From assembly GCA_020438865.1 (NCBI GenBank), contig JAGQTU010000037.1, positions 1 through 36,981 on the forward strand: a stretch of DNA of 36,981 nucleotides. Direction: 5' to 3'. The position numbers were made by a program, and so were the translations under genes. The stretch is from Mycobacterium sp. (GTDB lineage Bacteria > Actinomycetota > Actinomycetes > Mycobacteriales > Mycobacteriaceae). Numbering within the stretch: position 1 is the stretch's first letter; the number at the start of each line of letters is the position of its first letter. Below the pieces are notes generated by a model. It made no database searches. It was not told where the DNA came from and saw nothing but the letters and a program-made list of their open reading frames with translations. Shown piece after piece: positions 1 through 7,320 of this stretch.

Positions 1-807
1 GAACCAGATCGAGGCCCATCCCGGTAGCTCGACAGGCGCCTGCGGACGGTGGGCGCCCTCGCGACCCGCCGCCGCCGCCACCATGATCATCAGCAGCCCG
101 GCGACATAACCGATGTCGATCAGGTTGCCGCTGCTGTATTCGTTGTCGAGGGACAAGTAGGCGAATGCGCTGTCGGACAGTGCGATACAGGCGATCCCGA
201 CTGTAAGGAGGCTCAGAACCAGGCGCTGATCTTGGGTGACTCGCACCAGAGCGATAGCGGCGATGGTCAGGATCACCACATCGGAGACGGGGTAGGCCAG
301 CGAGATGATCAGGGCCTGCAGGCTGTCCGCGCCGGCTTGGTACATCGGGTTCAGAATCATCACCCAGCTGGCCAGGAAGAGCGAGCCCGCCACGATCAGG
401 CCGTCGAGAAGCATCCGGCCGCGGGACTGGGCGCTGTTGCCCACTGGGAACAACAACAGGGCCACACCGAACGCGACGGGCATGACCAGGTACGCCGCGT
501 CGGCGAGGGACGGGAACGGGACCTCGTCGAGGGCGAGTTCGTAGTAGGCCCACAGCATGTCCCCGATGGCCCAACCGAGCAGGCCGACCGCCATCGCCGT
601 CCAGGCGGCGCGCAGCCGACCGGCGGAGGACCGGGCAGCCATCGCCGCGAGAAACACCGCCGGAACCGACAGCAAAACCGACACGATGTCGTCGATGGCC
701 TTCAGGGCCGTCCCATGGGAGAACCCGCCCACGATCCAGGTGGTGAAGGCGGCGAACACCACAGCGGCGGCTGTCGCAACATGCGAGGTCTTGAGCAGGT
801 CCACCAC
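1..807 (-). CDS. Multi-pass membrane sensor, N-terminal part (probable GGDEF/EAL-type signalling protein), truncated by left edge
   Basis: The minus strand is open from about 807 to position 1 with no stop, giving 269 residues of an incomplete protein. It is almost entirely hydrophobic segments joined by short loops, about eight predicted membrane helices. The loop reading WAIGDMLWAYYEL, followed by PFPSLADAAYLV, is the pattern I associate with the membrane-sensing N-termini of actinobacterial diguanylate cyclase/phosphodiesterase proteins. The output domain would lie beyond the left edge, so GGDEF or EAL is inference. The start is uncertain: an in-frame TGA lies at 895-897 and the first plausible start codons downstream are tandem GTGs at 805-807 and 802-804, with a GGAG immediately upstream. 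It lies about 90 bp downstream of the UDP-glucose dehydrogenase gene on the same strand and may be co-transcribed. Codon use fits the neighbours. Confidence 0.6.
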   Translation of the reverse strand, partial: MVDLLKTSHVATAAAVVFAAFTTWIVGGFSHGTALKAIDDIVSVLLSVPAVFLAAMAARSSAGRLRAAWTAMAVGLLGWAIGDMLWAYYELALDEVPFPSLADAAYLVMPVAFGVALLLFPVGNSAQSRGRMLLDGLIVAGSLFLASWVMILNPMYQAGADSLQALIISLAYPVSDVVILTIAAIALVRVTQDQRLVLSLLTVGIACIALSDSAFAYLSLDNEYSSGNLIDIGYVAGLLMIMVAAAAGREGAHRPQAPVELPGWASIWF

Positions 808-894
808 CTCCGCGCGGGTTCCGTCAATCGCATCCGACGCCCGAACATGAACTGACGGCCTGGTAAGCCTACGGGACCCGGTACACCGACGGAG

Positions 895-2235
895 TCAGGT
901 GGCCCGAACCTGTTGCGCTGCCCGGCCCAGCGCGTAGACCTGCCAACCGGCAGCATTCCAGCGGGCGAAGTCCAGGCAGTTGCGCCCGTCCACGACGACC
1001 CTGGCGCGTACGGTTTCGGCCAGTGCCGCCGGATCGAGGTCAAGGAACTCCCGCCACTCGGTGAGGACCAGCACCGCGTCCGCCCGATCGCAGGCCTCCG
1101 CCACCGAGGTCGAGTAGTTCAGCGTGGGGAACAGCCGCTGCGAATTCTCCATGGCTTTGGGGTCGTAGACGTTGACCGTCGCCCCGTTGAGTTGAAGCAG
1201 GCCGGCGACGTTGAGTGCCGGGGAGTCACGCACGTCGTCGGACTCGGGCTTGAACGCCGCACCGAGCACCGCGATGTTGGCCCCGAGCAGCGAGCCGCCG
1301 CAGGCCGTGGCCGCCAGTTCGACCATCCGGGTGCGGCGTCGCATGTTGATGCTGTCCACCTCACGCAGGAACGTCAGCGCCTGATTGGCGCCAAGTTCAC
1401 CGGCGCGAGCCATGAAGGCGCGGATGTCCTTGGGCAGGCATCCGCCGCCGAATCCCAACCCGGCGTTGAGGAATCGCCGCCCGATCCGGGGGTCGTGTCC
1501 CAGCGCGTCGGCGAGCAACTGCACGTCCGCGCCAGCGGCCTCGCAGACCTCGGAGATGGCGTTGATGAACGAGATCTTGGTAGCCAGAAAGGCATTGGCG
1601 GAGACCTTCACGAGTTCCGCGGTCTGCAGGTCAGTCAGCAGGAATGGCACACCGTCGTGGATCAGGCTACCGTACAGCTCGCGCAGGGCGGCTTCGGCGT
1701 GGATCGAATCCGGTTGCACCCCAACGACGATGCGATCCGGATGCAGGGTGTCGTGGACGGCGAGGCCCTCCCGCAGGAACTCCGGGTTCCAGGCGATCTC
1801 AACGTCCATCTCGGCCCCGGCCAGCCTGCGCGCTCGTTGCGCGAGGTCGGCGGCCGTACCCACCGGTACCGTGGATTTGCCGACGATCACCGAGGTTCGG
1901 CGCAGCCGGGGCACCAGTTCGTCGATGACGGAATGCACGTGGCGCAGATCCGCGCCGTACTCGCCCTTCTTCTGCGGTGTCCCCACACCCAGAAAATGCA
2001 GGTCCGCAAAATCGGCCGCCAGGTCGTAGTCGGTGGTGAAGCGCAGTCGTCCGGCCGCCATGTTGTCGCGCAACATCTCGGCGAGATCCGGTTCGTAAAA
2101 CGGGATCTCGCCCGCCGACAGCTTTGCGATCTTGCCGGGATCGATGTCGACACCGAGGACCTCATGTCCAAGCTCCGCCATGCCCGCGGCATGGGTGGCG
2201 CCCAGATAGCCGGTGCCGAAGACGGTGCAACGCAT
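895..2235 (-). CDS. udgA: UDP-glucose 6-dehydrogenase
   Basis: Oxidises UDP-glucose to UDP-glucuronate with two NAD+, supplying a cytosolic precursor for surface glycans. The 446-residue product is normal length for the UDP-glucose/GDP-mannose dehydrogenase family. A Rossmann motif FGTGYLG lies at residues 6-12 and the acidic end of the second strand reads LGVDID. The family's central-helix block NAFLATKISFINAISEVCE is present, as is the catalytic loop GFGGGCLPKD, whose Cys forms the thioester intermediate. The C-terminal UDP-binding domain has AAFKPESDDVRDSP. I chose the ATG at 2235 because the NAD-binding strand begins immediately after it (MRCTVFGTGYLG); an upstream in-frame start at 2280 would add 15 residues before the fold. 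No strong Shine-Dalgarno site is visible. In M. tuberculosis the orthologue (Rv0322) lies next to dcd, as here apart from one intervening gene. The symbol is by analogy. Confidence 0.92.
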   Translation of the reverse strand: MRCTVFGTGYLGATHAAGMAELGHEVLGVDIDPGKIAKLSAGEIPFYEPDLAEMLRDNMAAGRLRFTTDYDLAADFADLHFLGVGTPQKKGEYGADLRHVHSVIDELVPRLRRTSVIVGKSTVPVGTAADLAQRARRLAGAEMDVEIAWNPEFLREGLAVHDTLHPDRIVVGVQPDSIHAEAALRELYGSLIHDGVPFLLTDLQTAELVKVSANAFLATKISFINAISEVCEAAGADVQLLADALGHDPRIGRRFLNAGLGFGGGCLPKDIRAFMARAGELGANQALTFLREVDSINMRRRTRMVELAATACGGSLLGANIAVLGAAFKPESDDVRDSPALNVAGLLQLNGATVNVYDPKAMENSQRLFPTLNYSTSVAEACDRADAVLVLTEWREFLDLDPAALAETVRARVVVDGRNCLDFARWNAAGWQVYALGRAAQQVRAT

Positions 2236-2318
2236 GACCCAGGTATAGGCAGCCGCGATGAGCGCACCGCATCGCGACACTGAGCGCCAGGCTAACGGTC
2301 GATGAACGAGCCGCCCGA

Positions 2319-4130
2319 TCAGCCGCCGATACTGGGCACCAGCGTCAGGACGGGGCTCTGCGCCCCACCGGAACTACTCGAGCCACCGGAACTACTCGAG
2401 CCGCCGGAACTACTCGAGCCACCGGGACTACTCGAGCCCCCGGAACTGCCGGAGCCGCTCGAGCCGGACTCATCCGAGCCGTACCCGCCGCTCGACCCAC
2501 CAGACCCGTTGGCCGGGCTCGGATAGCTGGGCGCTTGGGTGGTCTGCGGCACCGACGGATAGGACGGATAAGACGGCACCGACGAGGGTGCCGAGGACGG
2601 CGGCGACGACGGATAAGACGGGTAGGACGGCGCCGAGGACGGCGGCGACGACGGATCAGACGGGTAGGACGGCGCCGAGGACGGCGGCGACGACGGATAC
2701 GAGGGGTACGACGGCACCGAGGACGGCGGGTAGGACGGCTTCGGCGGGCGGACCACCGGCGGCACCGGGCGAGGCGCCTGGATGATCGGTGGCGAGAGCA
2801 CCGGGACCGGGATCGGGATCGGAAGCGGGATGGGTACCGGCGCCGGAGCGGCAGGGGCCGGTGCGGGAGCCGGAGCCTCCGGTGCGGGTGCGGGCGCCGC
2901 CGGGGCCGGGGCGGCCGGCGCCGGCGCGGGTGCCGCGGGCGCGGGTTCCGGCGCCCTGGGCGCCGGGTTGACGAAGACCGTCCGTGGGGCCTGCTGCACC
3001 ACCGGCACCGGCTCCTGGATCGTGTCGGCCACCGACGGGGGCGCGGGCACCTGGGCCGCCGGCGCCTGGGCCTGGCTGCTCGGCACGATCATGCTCTCGC
3101 CGGGACTGGGGCGCTGATCCACCGTCGGGCGGATGCTGACCGCCAGCGAGATGACCAGCGCGACGACGCCGACGACGAAGATCGACGTGAGCGCGCTGCC
3201 GACCAGCAGGAACGGCTTGCGGTCGGATTCCTCGGCGTCGGGCGGGTCTTCGAATTCGACCGGCACCTCGGGATAGCCGGGATCGCCGTCATCGGGGACC
3301 GCGCTGTAGCCCAGCGGGGCCATGTATCCGGCGGCCGCCATCTGCGTCGCCCCCGCGGACATCTCGGTGTCGGCACCGGCCGCGTACACCGCGGCCCCGG
3401 CGGTGGTGCCGTCGCGGTCCTGCGCGTAAGCCAGTCCGACGGTGGACGCCTCGTAGCGCGGCGCGGCGGCCGACGCCAGGGCGGCACCGCGCGCCAAGGC
3501 GAGGGCGGCGTCGTCGGGCGCACGCACCGGCAGGGTGGTGCCCGCCGCGATCTGGGACTGCAAGGCGGCGACGTCGACACCGGCGCCGACCACGAACAGC
3601 CCCTGGGGCGGCTCGTCGAGGTCTTCCAGACCGGCCACCATGGCCGCGAGTTCCGCCACGGCATCCGGGGTGTTTAGGTCGCGGCTCTGCACCCTGACCA
3701 CGGCGCCGTCGGCCGTCTGAACCACCGACAGGGTGGCGGTGTCGCGCTCGAGGAACAGCAGTGCGGTGCGCTCGTAGCCCACGGTGCCGCCGACGGCCTG
3801 CGCCAGCGAGCCCGCGGCGTGCAGCTCTGAGACCAGGAGGACGTCGTCGATGTTGTGCGCCGCCAGGGCGTCGCGCAGTTCCGCCGCGGCCGCGTGGTCG
3901 GTCCACGTCACGCCCGTCGAGATCAGGTGATGGCCACCCTCGGCCGCGCTCTCCCGGGTCCCGAGAATCGCCGCGATCACCTGCTCGGCCGCGCTCGCGG
4001 TTGCTGTGTCACTGCTTGCGGTGATGTCGAAGGTGTCGTGGTCGACGATGGCACCGTCGGCCTTGCCGCCCTCGACCAGCACCATGCGGACCGTAGTGGG
4101 TGCCATAGACACACCAAGTACGATGTCCAC
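2319..4130 (-). CDS. DUF7159-like Hsp70-fold membrane protein with Pro/Ala- and Ser/Gly-rich external tail
   Basis: 603 residues with three zones. Residues 1-230 form an actin/Hsp70-like domain starting MDIVLGVSMAPTTVRMVLVEG, the style of mycobacterial DUF7159 proteins and of Rv0312. A basic-flanked hydrophobic helix near residues 300-328 (PFLLVGSALTSIFVVGVVAL) anchors it. The remaining ~270 residues are low complexity: Pro/Ala repeats, then 14-residue SYPSYPSSPPSSAP-type repeats, then Ser/Gly clusters. The start is GTG at 4130, preceded by GGAGGG. By analogy the N-terminal domain would be cytosolic and the tail would reach into or through the cell wall; this is inference. Function is unknown. 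It sits between dcd and the UDP-glucose dehydrogenase gene, two genes that are adjacent in M. tuberculosis, so it looks like an insertion into that pair or a loss in M. tuberculosis. Confidence 0.8.
   Translation of the reverse strand: MDIVLGVSMAPTTVRMVLVEGGKADGAIVDHDTFDITASSDTATASAAEQVIAAILGTRESAAEGGHHLISTGVTWTDHAAAAELRDALAAHNIDDVLLVSELHAAGSLAQAVGGTVGYERTALLFLERDTATLSVVQTADGAVVRVQSRDLNTPDAVAELAAMVAGLEDLDEPPQGLFVVGAGVDVAALQSQIAAGTTLPVRAPDDAALALARGAALASAAAPRYEASTVGLAYAQDRDGTTAGAAVYAAGADTEMSAGATQMAAAGYMAPLGYSAVPDDGDPGYPEVPVEFEDPPDAEESDRKPFLLVGSALTSIFVVGVVALVISLAVSIRPTVDQRPSPGESMIVPSSQAQAPAAQVPAPPSVADTIQEPVPVVQQAPRTVFVNPAPRAPEPAPAAPAPAPAAPAPAAPAPAPEAPAPAPAPAAPAPVPIPLPIPIPVPVLSPPIIQAPRPVPPVVRPPKPSYPPSSVPSYPSYPSSPPSSAPSYPSDPSSPPSSAPSYPSYPSSPPSSAPSSVPSYPSYPSVPQTTQAPSYPSPANGSGGSSGGYGSDESGSSGSGSSGGSSSPGGSSSSGGSSSSGGSSSSGGAQSPVLTLVPSIGG
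2371..2442. repeat. 18-bp tandem repeat (4 copies) in the Ser/Gly tail coding region
   Basis: Four consecutive 18-base units of the form gaactactcgagcc[a/g]ccg run from 2371 to 2442, each containing a CTCGAG hexamer, with degenerate copies following to about 2470. On the coding (minus) strand they encode six-residue SSSSGG-type units. The length preserves the reading frame, so copy number could change without breaking the gene. Confidence 0.9.
2608..2730. repeat. 42-bp tandem repeat (about 3 copies) in the Pro/Ser tail coding region
   Basis: Units at 2608-2649 and 2650-2691 are 42 bases long and differ at a single base. A third diverged copy begins at 2692. Each encodes 14 residues of SYPSYPSSPPSSAP type on the minus strand. 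This is a coding minisatellite inside the DUF7159-like gene. Confidence 0.88.
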
Positions 4131-4212
4131 TAGCCCTCCAAGGTTGTTTGCTGGCTGGCCCCGACCCGCTGCTCCGCTCCACCTCGCCCGAGCTGCCCAA
4201 CTAGAACTTCAT

Positions 4213-4229
4213 CGCCGCTGCTAGCGGCG
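4213..4229. other. Small GC stem-loop between dcd and the DUF7159-like gene
   Basis: CGCCGC at 4213-4218 pairs with GCGGCG at 4224-4229 around a 5-base loop. It lies about 57 bp past the dcd stop and 83 bp before the start of the next gene. There is no T-run on the minus-strand side, so it is at best a weak or Rho-assisted terminator of dcd transcription, or a leader structure for the downstream gene. Confidence 0.3.
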
Positions 4230-4285
4230 TTGTTACAGCCCGACGGGTTAGCTGGCGGTGCGCTGCTGCCCCTGGAGACCCGAGA

Positions 4286-4867
4286 CTACTCGCCGGGCTC
4301 CGAGCGGATGAAGTTCTGATACGAACGCGACGGTGTGGGCCCGCGCTGACCCTGGTATTTGGACCCGACCCTGGCGCTGCCGTAGGGATGTTCGGCCGGG
4401 CTGGTCAACCGCAGCAGGCAGAGCTGCCCGATCTTCATCCCGGGCCACAACGTGATCGGCAGGTTGGCGACGTTGGACAGCTCCAGGGTGATGTGTCCGG
4501 AGAAACCGGGGTCGATGAAACCCGCGGTGGAATGGGTCAGCAGGCCGAGTCGGCCCAGCGACGACTTGCCTTCCAGTCGGCCGGCCAGGTCGTCGGGCAG
4601 CGTGCAGCATTCCAGCGTCGAGCCGAGCACGAACTCGCCGGGATGCAGGACGAAGGGCTCGCCGTCGGTGGCCTGCACGAGGGTGGTGAGTTCGTCCTGG
4701 CGCTTCGCGGGGTCGATATGGGTGTAGCGGGTGTTGTTGAACACCCGGAACAGGTTGTCCAGGCGCACGTCGACGCTCGATGGCTGCACCAGCGCGTCGT
4801 CGAAGGGGTCGATGCCCAGCCGTCCCGCGGCGATCTCGGCGCGGAGGTCACGATCAGAGAGCAGCAC
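4286..4867 (-). CDS. dcd: dCTP deaminase / dUTPase (bifunctional type)
   Basis: Converts dCTP to dUMP. The M. tuberculosis enzyme performs both the deamination and the diphosphatase step in one active site, and this protein is very close to it as I recall that sequence. 193 residues versus 190 in M. tuberculosis. The nucleotide-binding core [17 protein letters not shown] is followed by [16 protein letters not shown], which contains the catalytic Glu. The C-terminal segment [15 protein letters not shown] is the flexible lid that closes over the triphosphate. The start is GTG at 4865-4867 with no Shine-Dalgarno sequence but a well-placed -10 hexamer upstream, consistent with a leaderless mRNA. 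A divergent tRNA-Gly gene lies about 95 bp upstream. Confidence 0.96.
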   Translation of the reverse strand: MLLSDRDLRAEIAAGRLGIDPFDDALVQPSSVDVRLDNLFRVFNNTRYTHIDPAKRQDELTTLVQATDGEPFVLHPGEFVLGSTLECCTLPDDLAGRLEGKSSLGRLGLLTHSTAGFIDPGFSGHITLELSNVANLPITLWPGMKIGQLCLLRLTSPAEHPYGSARVGSKYQGQRGPTPSRSYQNFIRSEPGE

Positions 4868-4873
4868 GCGACG

Positions 4874-4879
4874 AGCCTA
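4874..4879 (-). promoter_or_regulatory. -10 element for leaderless dcd mRNA
   Basis: On the minus strand TAGGCT (fits TANNNT) is followed by exactly six bases (CGTCGC) and then the GTG start of dcd. Transcription would therefore begin at the G of the start codon. Leaderless transcripts with this spacing are common in mycobacteria. No -35 consensus is visible, which is usual there. Confidence 0.5.
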
Positions 4880-4942
4880 TACGGGGACGCCCCGGGTTTC
4901 GGCTGGGCGGACATCACCGAGTCCGGGCCCTGACGGGCTTGG

Positions 4943-4948
4943 TATCCT
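4943..4948 (+). promoter_or_regulatory. Possible -10 element of the tRNA-Gly gene
   Basis: TATCCT (fits TANNNT) lies 12 bases before the mature 5' end of the tRNA, giving a short trimmed leader. No recognisable -35 hexamer is present at 16-18 bases upstream, so the call rests on the -10 element and position only. Confidence 0.4.
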
Positions 4949-4960
4949 CTGCAGCACCAT

Positions 4961-5034
4961 GCCGATGTAGTTCAATGGCAGAACATCAGCTTCCCAAGCT
5001 GAATACGCGGGTTCGATTCCCGTCATCGGCTCCA
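4961..5034 (+). tRNA. tRNA-Gly (anticodon CCC), CCA encoded
   Basis: Folds as a complete cloverleaf. The acceptor GCCGATG (4961-4967) pairs with CATCGGC (5024-5030). The anticodon stem TCAGC/GCTGA (4986-4990 and 4998-5002) encloses loop TTCCCAA with anticodon CCC at 4993-4995, which decodes GGG. The T-arm contains GTTCGATTCC. The discriminator is T at 5031 and CCA is encoded at 5032-5034. The gene lies divergently from dcd with about 95 bp between them. Confidence 0.95.
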
Positions 5035-5220
5035 CTCCGTCGGCACCTCGGCGCCCAGAGAATGGGCACACTGGCCACTCGTGATTGCCGTTCTTGACCG
5101 TTGTTTGACCGTCGCGCAGCGATGCCCATTGCAGAAATGGTTTGCTAGCCGTCGGCCCCGGACCGCGGCCTTGACCGTACAGCAATTGATTCGAGAACCA
5201 GACCACTAAGCAAAGCCTTT

Positions 5221-5382
5221 CGGTGGGCCGCCAACCACGGCGGCGACCTCGATGTTCGCCGCCCCGATTGCCACCTACGCGGTGTTCCTGGGCTTCTGGA
5301 TCGACAAGTTCGAGCCCATGGCCTGGGCCGAAGAACTGATCGAGCCCGCTCGGGCCATCGACCATCCCGGGCTCGCGGCCGA
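5221..5382 (+). pseudogene. Fragment of a LuxR-family/AAA (cyclase-associated) transcriptional regulator gene
   Basis: No intact gene occupies 5035-5513. Within it, the plus strand reads RWAANHGGDLDV (5221-5256), then after a one-base frame change continues APIATYAVFLGFWIDKF and EPMAWAEELIEPARAIDHPG to about 5382. This resembles the helical-repeat region of the large mycobacterial ATP-binding LuxR regulators, where a block like EPIAWAEELIEPARAVDHPRLA is typical. The reading frame then loses resemblance, and nothing of the ATPase or the C-terminal HTH is visible. I read it as a small relic of a deleted gene. The extreme ends are uncertain, and the identification is from memory of the family. 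Confidence 0.45.
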
Positions 5383-5513
5383 ACAGGCCCGAGATGAATT
5401 GGTGGTACGTCCGGCACGGTATGACCGGCGCCCAGTCCTGGTCGAGGCGCGGGTGCCGGCGGTGAACGTGCGGTTCGCCGTTTCTCCACGTCGCCACCGG
5501 CAAACCAACTTGA

Positions 5514-7085
5514 TTAGGAAAGCGGATCGGTCGTCGGGCGCAGGATGCGCCCGACCAGTGCGGCCGACTGGGGAGGCACCCCACTGACGTCCGCTTGCAG
5601 GCCGACGGCACGCGCATGATCCAGCACCGACCGCAGCACCAAGGCGCCAGTGGTGTCGATGCGGCCCAGCCGCGACAGGTAAATGTCAAGGACCTCGGCA
5701 TCCGGATGGGCGGCCAGCGCTTCGACCAGCGCGTCGTCGAGGCGCTGGGCGGTGGCGAACCAGAGCACGCCGCGAGGGGCAAAGACGATGGTTTTGTCTT
5801 TGGCGTGCACATCGATCTCGAGTTGCAGCATGCGCCAAAGGAAGACGGCAAAGGACAGAGCGACTCCGATCATGACCGCAAGGTCGAGCCGGGGCGCCAG
5901 TACAAGTGTGGCGATAAGCGTTCCCCAGGCGATCAGCGCCTGCGGCACCGACACCCGCCAGATTCGGATCAGCGGGCCGAACCGCATCAGGTTCACCACC
6001 GCAACGATGATGATCGCCCCGAGGACGGCCTGCGGCAGCGGTTCGAGCACCGACGCGACCGGCAGGAAAGCCAGCACGATAAGGCCGGTGATCGCACCCG
6101 AAGCGCGGGTCCGGGCCCCGGCCAGGCGATTGACCGAGCTGCGCGAGAACGATCCGCCGCACGGCATCCCGCCGGTGAACGCCGCGGCGACGTTGGCCGC
6201 ACCCTGGCTGATGAACTCCCGGTCAGCACTCCACCGGACCCGGTCCTCGGAGGCGAACCGACGCGATATGGACGCGGCCTCGGTGAAACCGATCAATGCG
6301 ATCAACACCCCGGGGAGAAGCAGCTGCGGCACCGACGTCCACGGAATGTCGGTGACGGTCAGCTTGGGGAAGCCGGACGGGATCGTCGCGACTATCGGGC
6401 CCCGGTACCACCCCAGCATCGACACGGCGATGCCCACCACGACCGCGACCAGCACACCCGGGAACAGCGGATGCAACCGGCGCCCTACCAGGATCACGGC
6501 CACCGTGAAGAGGCTCATCACCACGGCGGCCGGGATCCATTCGCCGGGATGCGTCAGTGACCACGCCGCATCGACGAGTTCGCTCTTGAACGGTGGCGGC
6601 GGAAGGCCCAGCGCCTTGGCTGTCTGAGAGCCCGCGATCAGCACCGCCGCGGCCGGCACGAAGCCCAGCAGCATGGGCTGAGACATCAGGTAGGCGATCC
6701 ACCCCGCCCTCAGCACACCGAGCAGCACACGAACGACACCGACGACAAAGGCCAGTCCAAATCCGAGCGCCACGTATTCCGGGCTGCCGGGCGTGGCGAT
6801 CGCGCTGAGTGCGCCGAACGTCAGCAGCGCAGTAATGGCGACCGGTCCGGTCTGTAGGTAGGGCGACGACGCGAACAAAGCCGCGAGCACCGGCGGGACT
6901 GCGACCGCGTAGAGGCCCACGATCGGCGGCATGCCCGCGAGCGTGGCGTAGGCCAGCGACTGCGGGATGGCGATCATCGCAACACTTATTGCGGCGAGGA
7001 AGTCCCAGGGCAACCCGCTAAGCCAGGCCGCCGGCGCGCTCGCACGCCGGTCCCTGGCACGAGCCGGTGCGCTCATCGACGCCAT
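5514..7085 (-). CDS. SulP-family anion transporter with C-terminal STAS domain
   Basis: 523 residues: a membrane domain of about 10-14 helices (residues 20-405), then a cytosolic STAS domain (about 420-515). The family signature lies near the N-terminus (AAISVAMIAIPQSLAYATLAGMP as separate helices 1-2), with GPVAITALLTFGALS further on and the conserved block EFISQGAANVAAAFTGGMPCGGSFSRSSVN mid-protein. The STAS domain ends with LDIYLSRLGRIDTTGALVLR, matching the anti-sigma-antagonist loop. Such proteins move sulfate, bicarbonate or dicarboxylates; the substrate cannot be told from sequence. The ATG at 7085 and one at 7076 are both possible starts. Its downstream side borders a regulator relic and the tRNA gene. 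It is separated from the upstream aldo/keto reductase by 235 bp and is probably transcribed alone. Confidence 0.9.
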   Translation of the reverse strand: MASMSAPARARDRRASAPAAWLSGLPWDFLAAISVAMIAIPQSLAYATLAGMPPIVGLYAVAVPPVLAALFASSPYLQTGPVAITALLTFGALSAIATPGSPEYVALGFGLAFVVGVVRVLLGVLRAGWIAYLMSQPMLLGFVPAAAVLIAGSQTAKALGLPPPPFKSELVDAAWSLTHPGEWIPAAVVMSLFTVAVILVGRRLHPLFPGVLVAVVVGIAVSMLGWYRGPIVATIPSGFPKLTVTDIPWTSVPQLLLPGVLIALIGFTEAASISRRFASEDRVRWSADREFISQGAANVAAAFTGGMPCGGSFSRSSVNRLAGARTRASGAITGLIVLAFLPVASVLEPLPQAVLGAIIIVAVVNLMRFGPLIRIWRVSVPQALIAWGTLIATLVLAPRLDLAVMIGVALSFAVFLWRMLQLEIDVHAKDKTIVFAPRGVLWFATAQRLDDALVEALAAHPDAEVLDIYLSRLGRIDTTGALVLRSVLDHARAVGLQADVSGVPPQSAALVGRILRPTTDPLS

Positions 7086-7117
7086 CCGTACAACTCGCCG
7101 CCGTTAGCCCGGCCGGT

Positions 7118-7138
7118 CCCGGCCCGAAAAAAGCCGGG
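7118..7138. terminator. Possible hairpin with A/T-rich loop between the reductase and SulP genes
   Basis: CCCGGC (7118-7123) and GCCGGG (7133-7138) are inverted around a loop containing AAAAAA. A second inverted pair, CGAGGC (7255-7260)/GCCTCG (7269-7274), lies nearer the reductase stop. Either could end the reductase operon transcript, but neither is followed by a T-run on the minus strand. Otherwise the 7086-7320 gap shows no gene. Confidence 0.25.
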
Positions 7139-7320
7139 GCGGATCGGTGCGATCACCGCTGGCACGCGCAAAGTGTAGGGCATCCCTGGTGGCGACAACG
7201 AGGAAGACTTCAAGCTCGACGCCGAGCCAACAAGGGTTTGAGCCAATACGGGCCCGAGGCTTCTCTTGGCCTCGCGTATAGCAAACGACCTGGCCGAGGA
7301 GGACGCGCGTGTCGGTGTTG

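Noticed and set aside
913-2283. 456-residue plus-strand frame opposite the UDP-glucose dehydrogenase
   Set aside because: Antisense shadow of a high-GC3 gene; composition is Arg/Gly/Val-rich with no domain.
2535-3677. 380-residue Arg-rich plus-strand frame
   Set aside because: Mirror of the Pro/Ser-rich tail coding region; low-complexity Arg/Gly artefact.
4961-5034. tRNA-Gly as a phage attB site (L5-type) with adjacent integrated element
   Set aside because: No integrase, no repeated tRNA 3' end and no phage genes in the following sequence.
4877-5851. 324-residue minus-strand frame across the tRNA containing MTGIEPAYSAWEADVLPLNY
   Set aside because: That string is the antisense translation of the tRNA gene, a well-known spurious protein. 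The rest overlaps the SulP gene out of frame.
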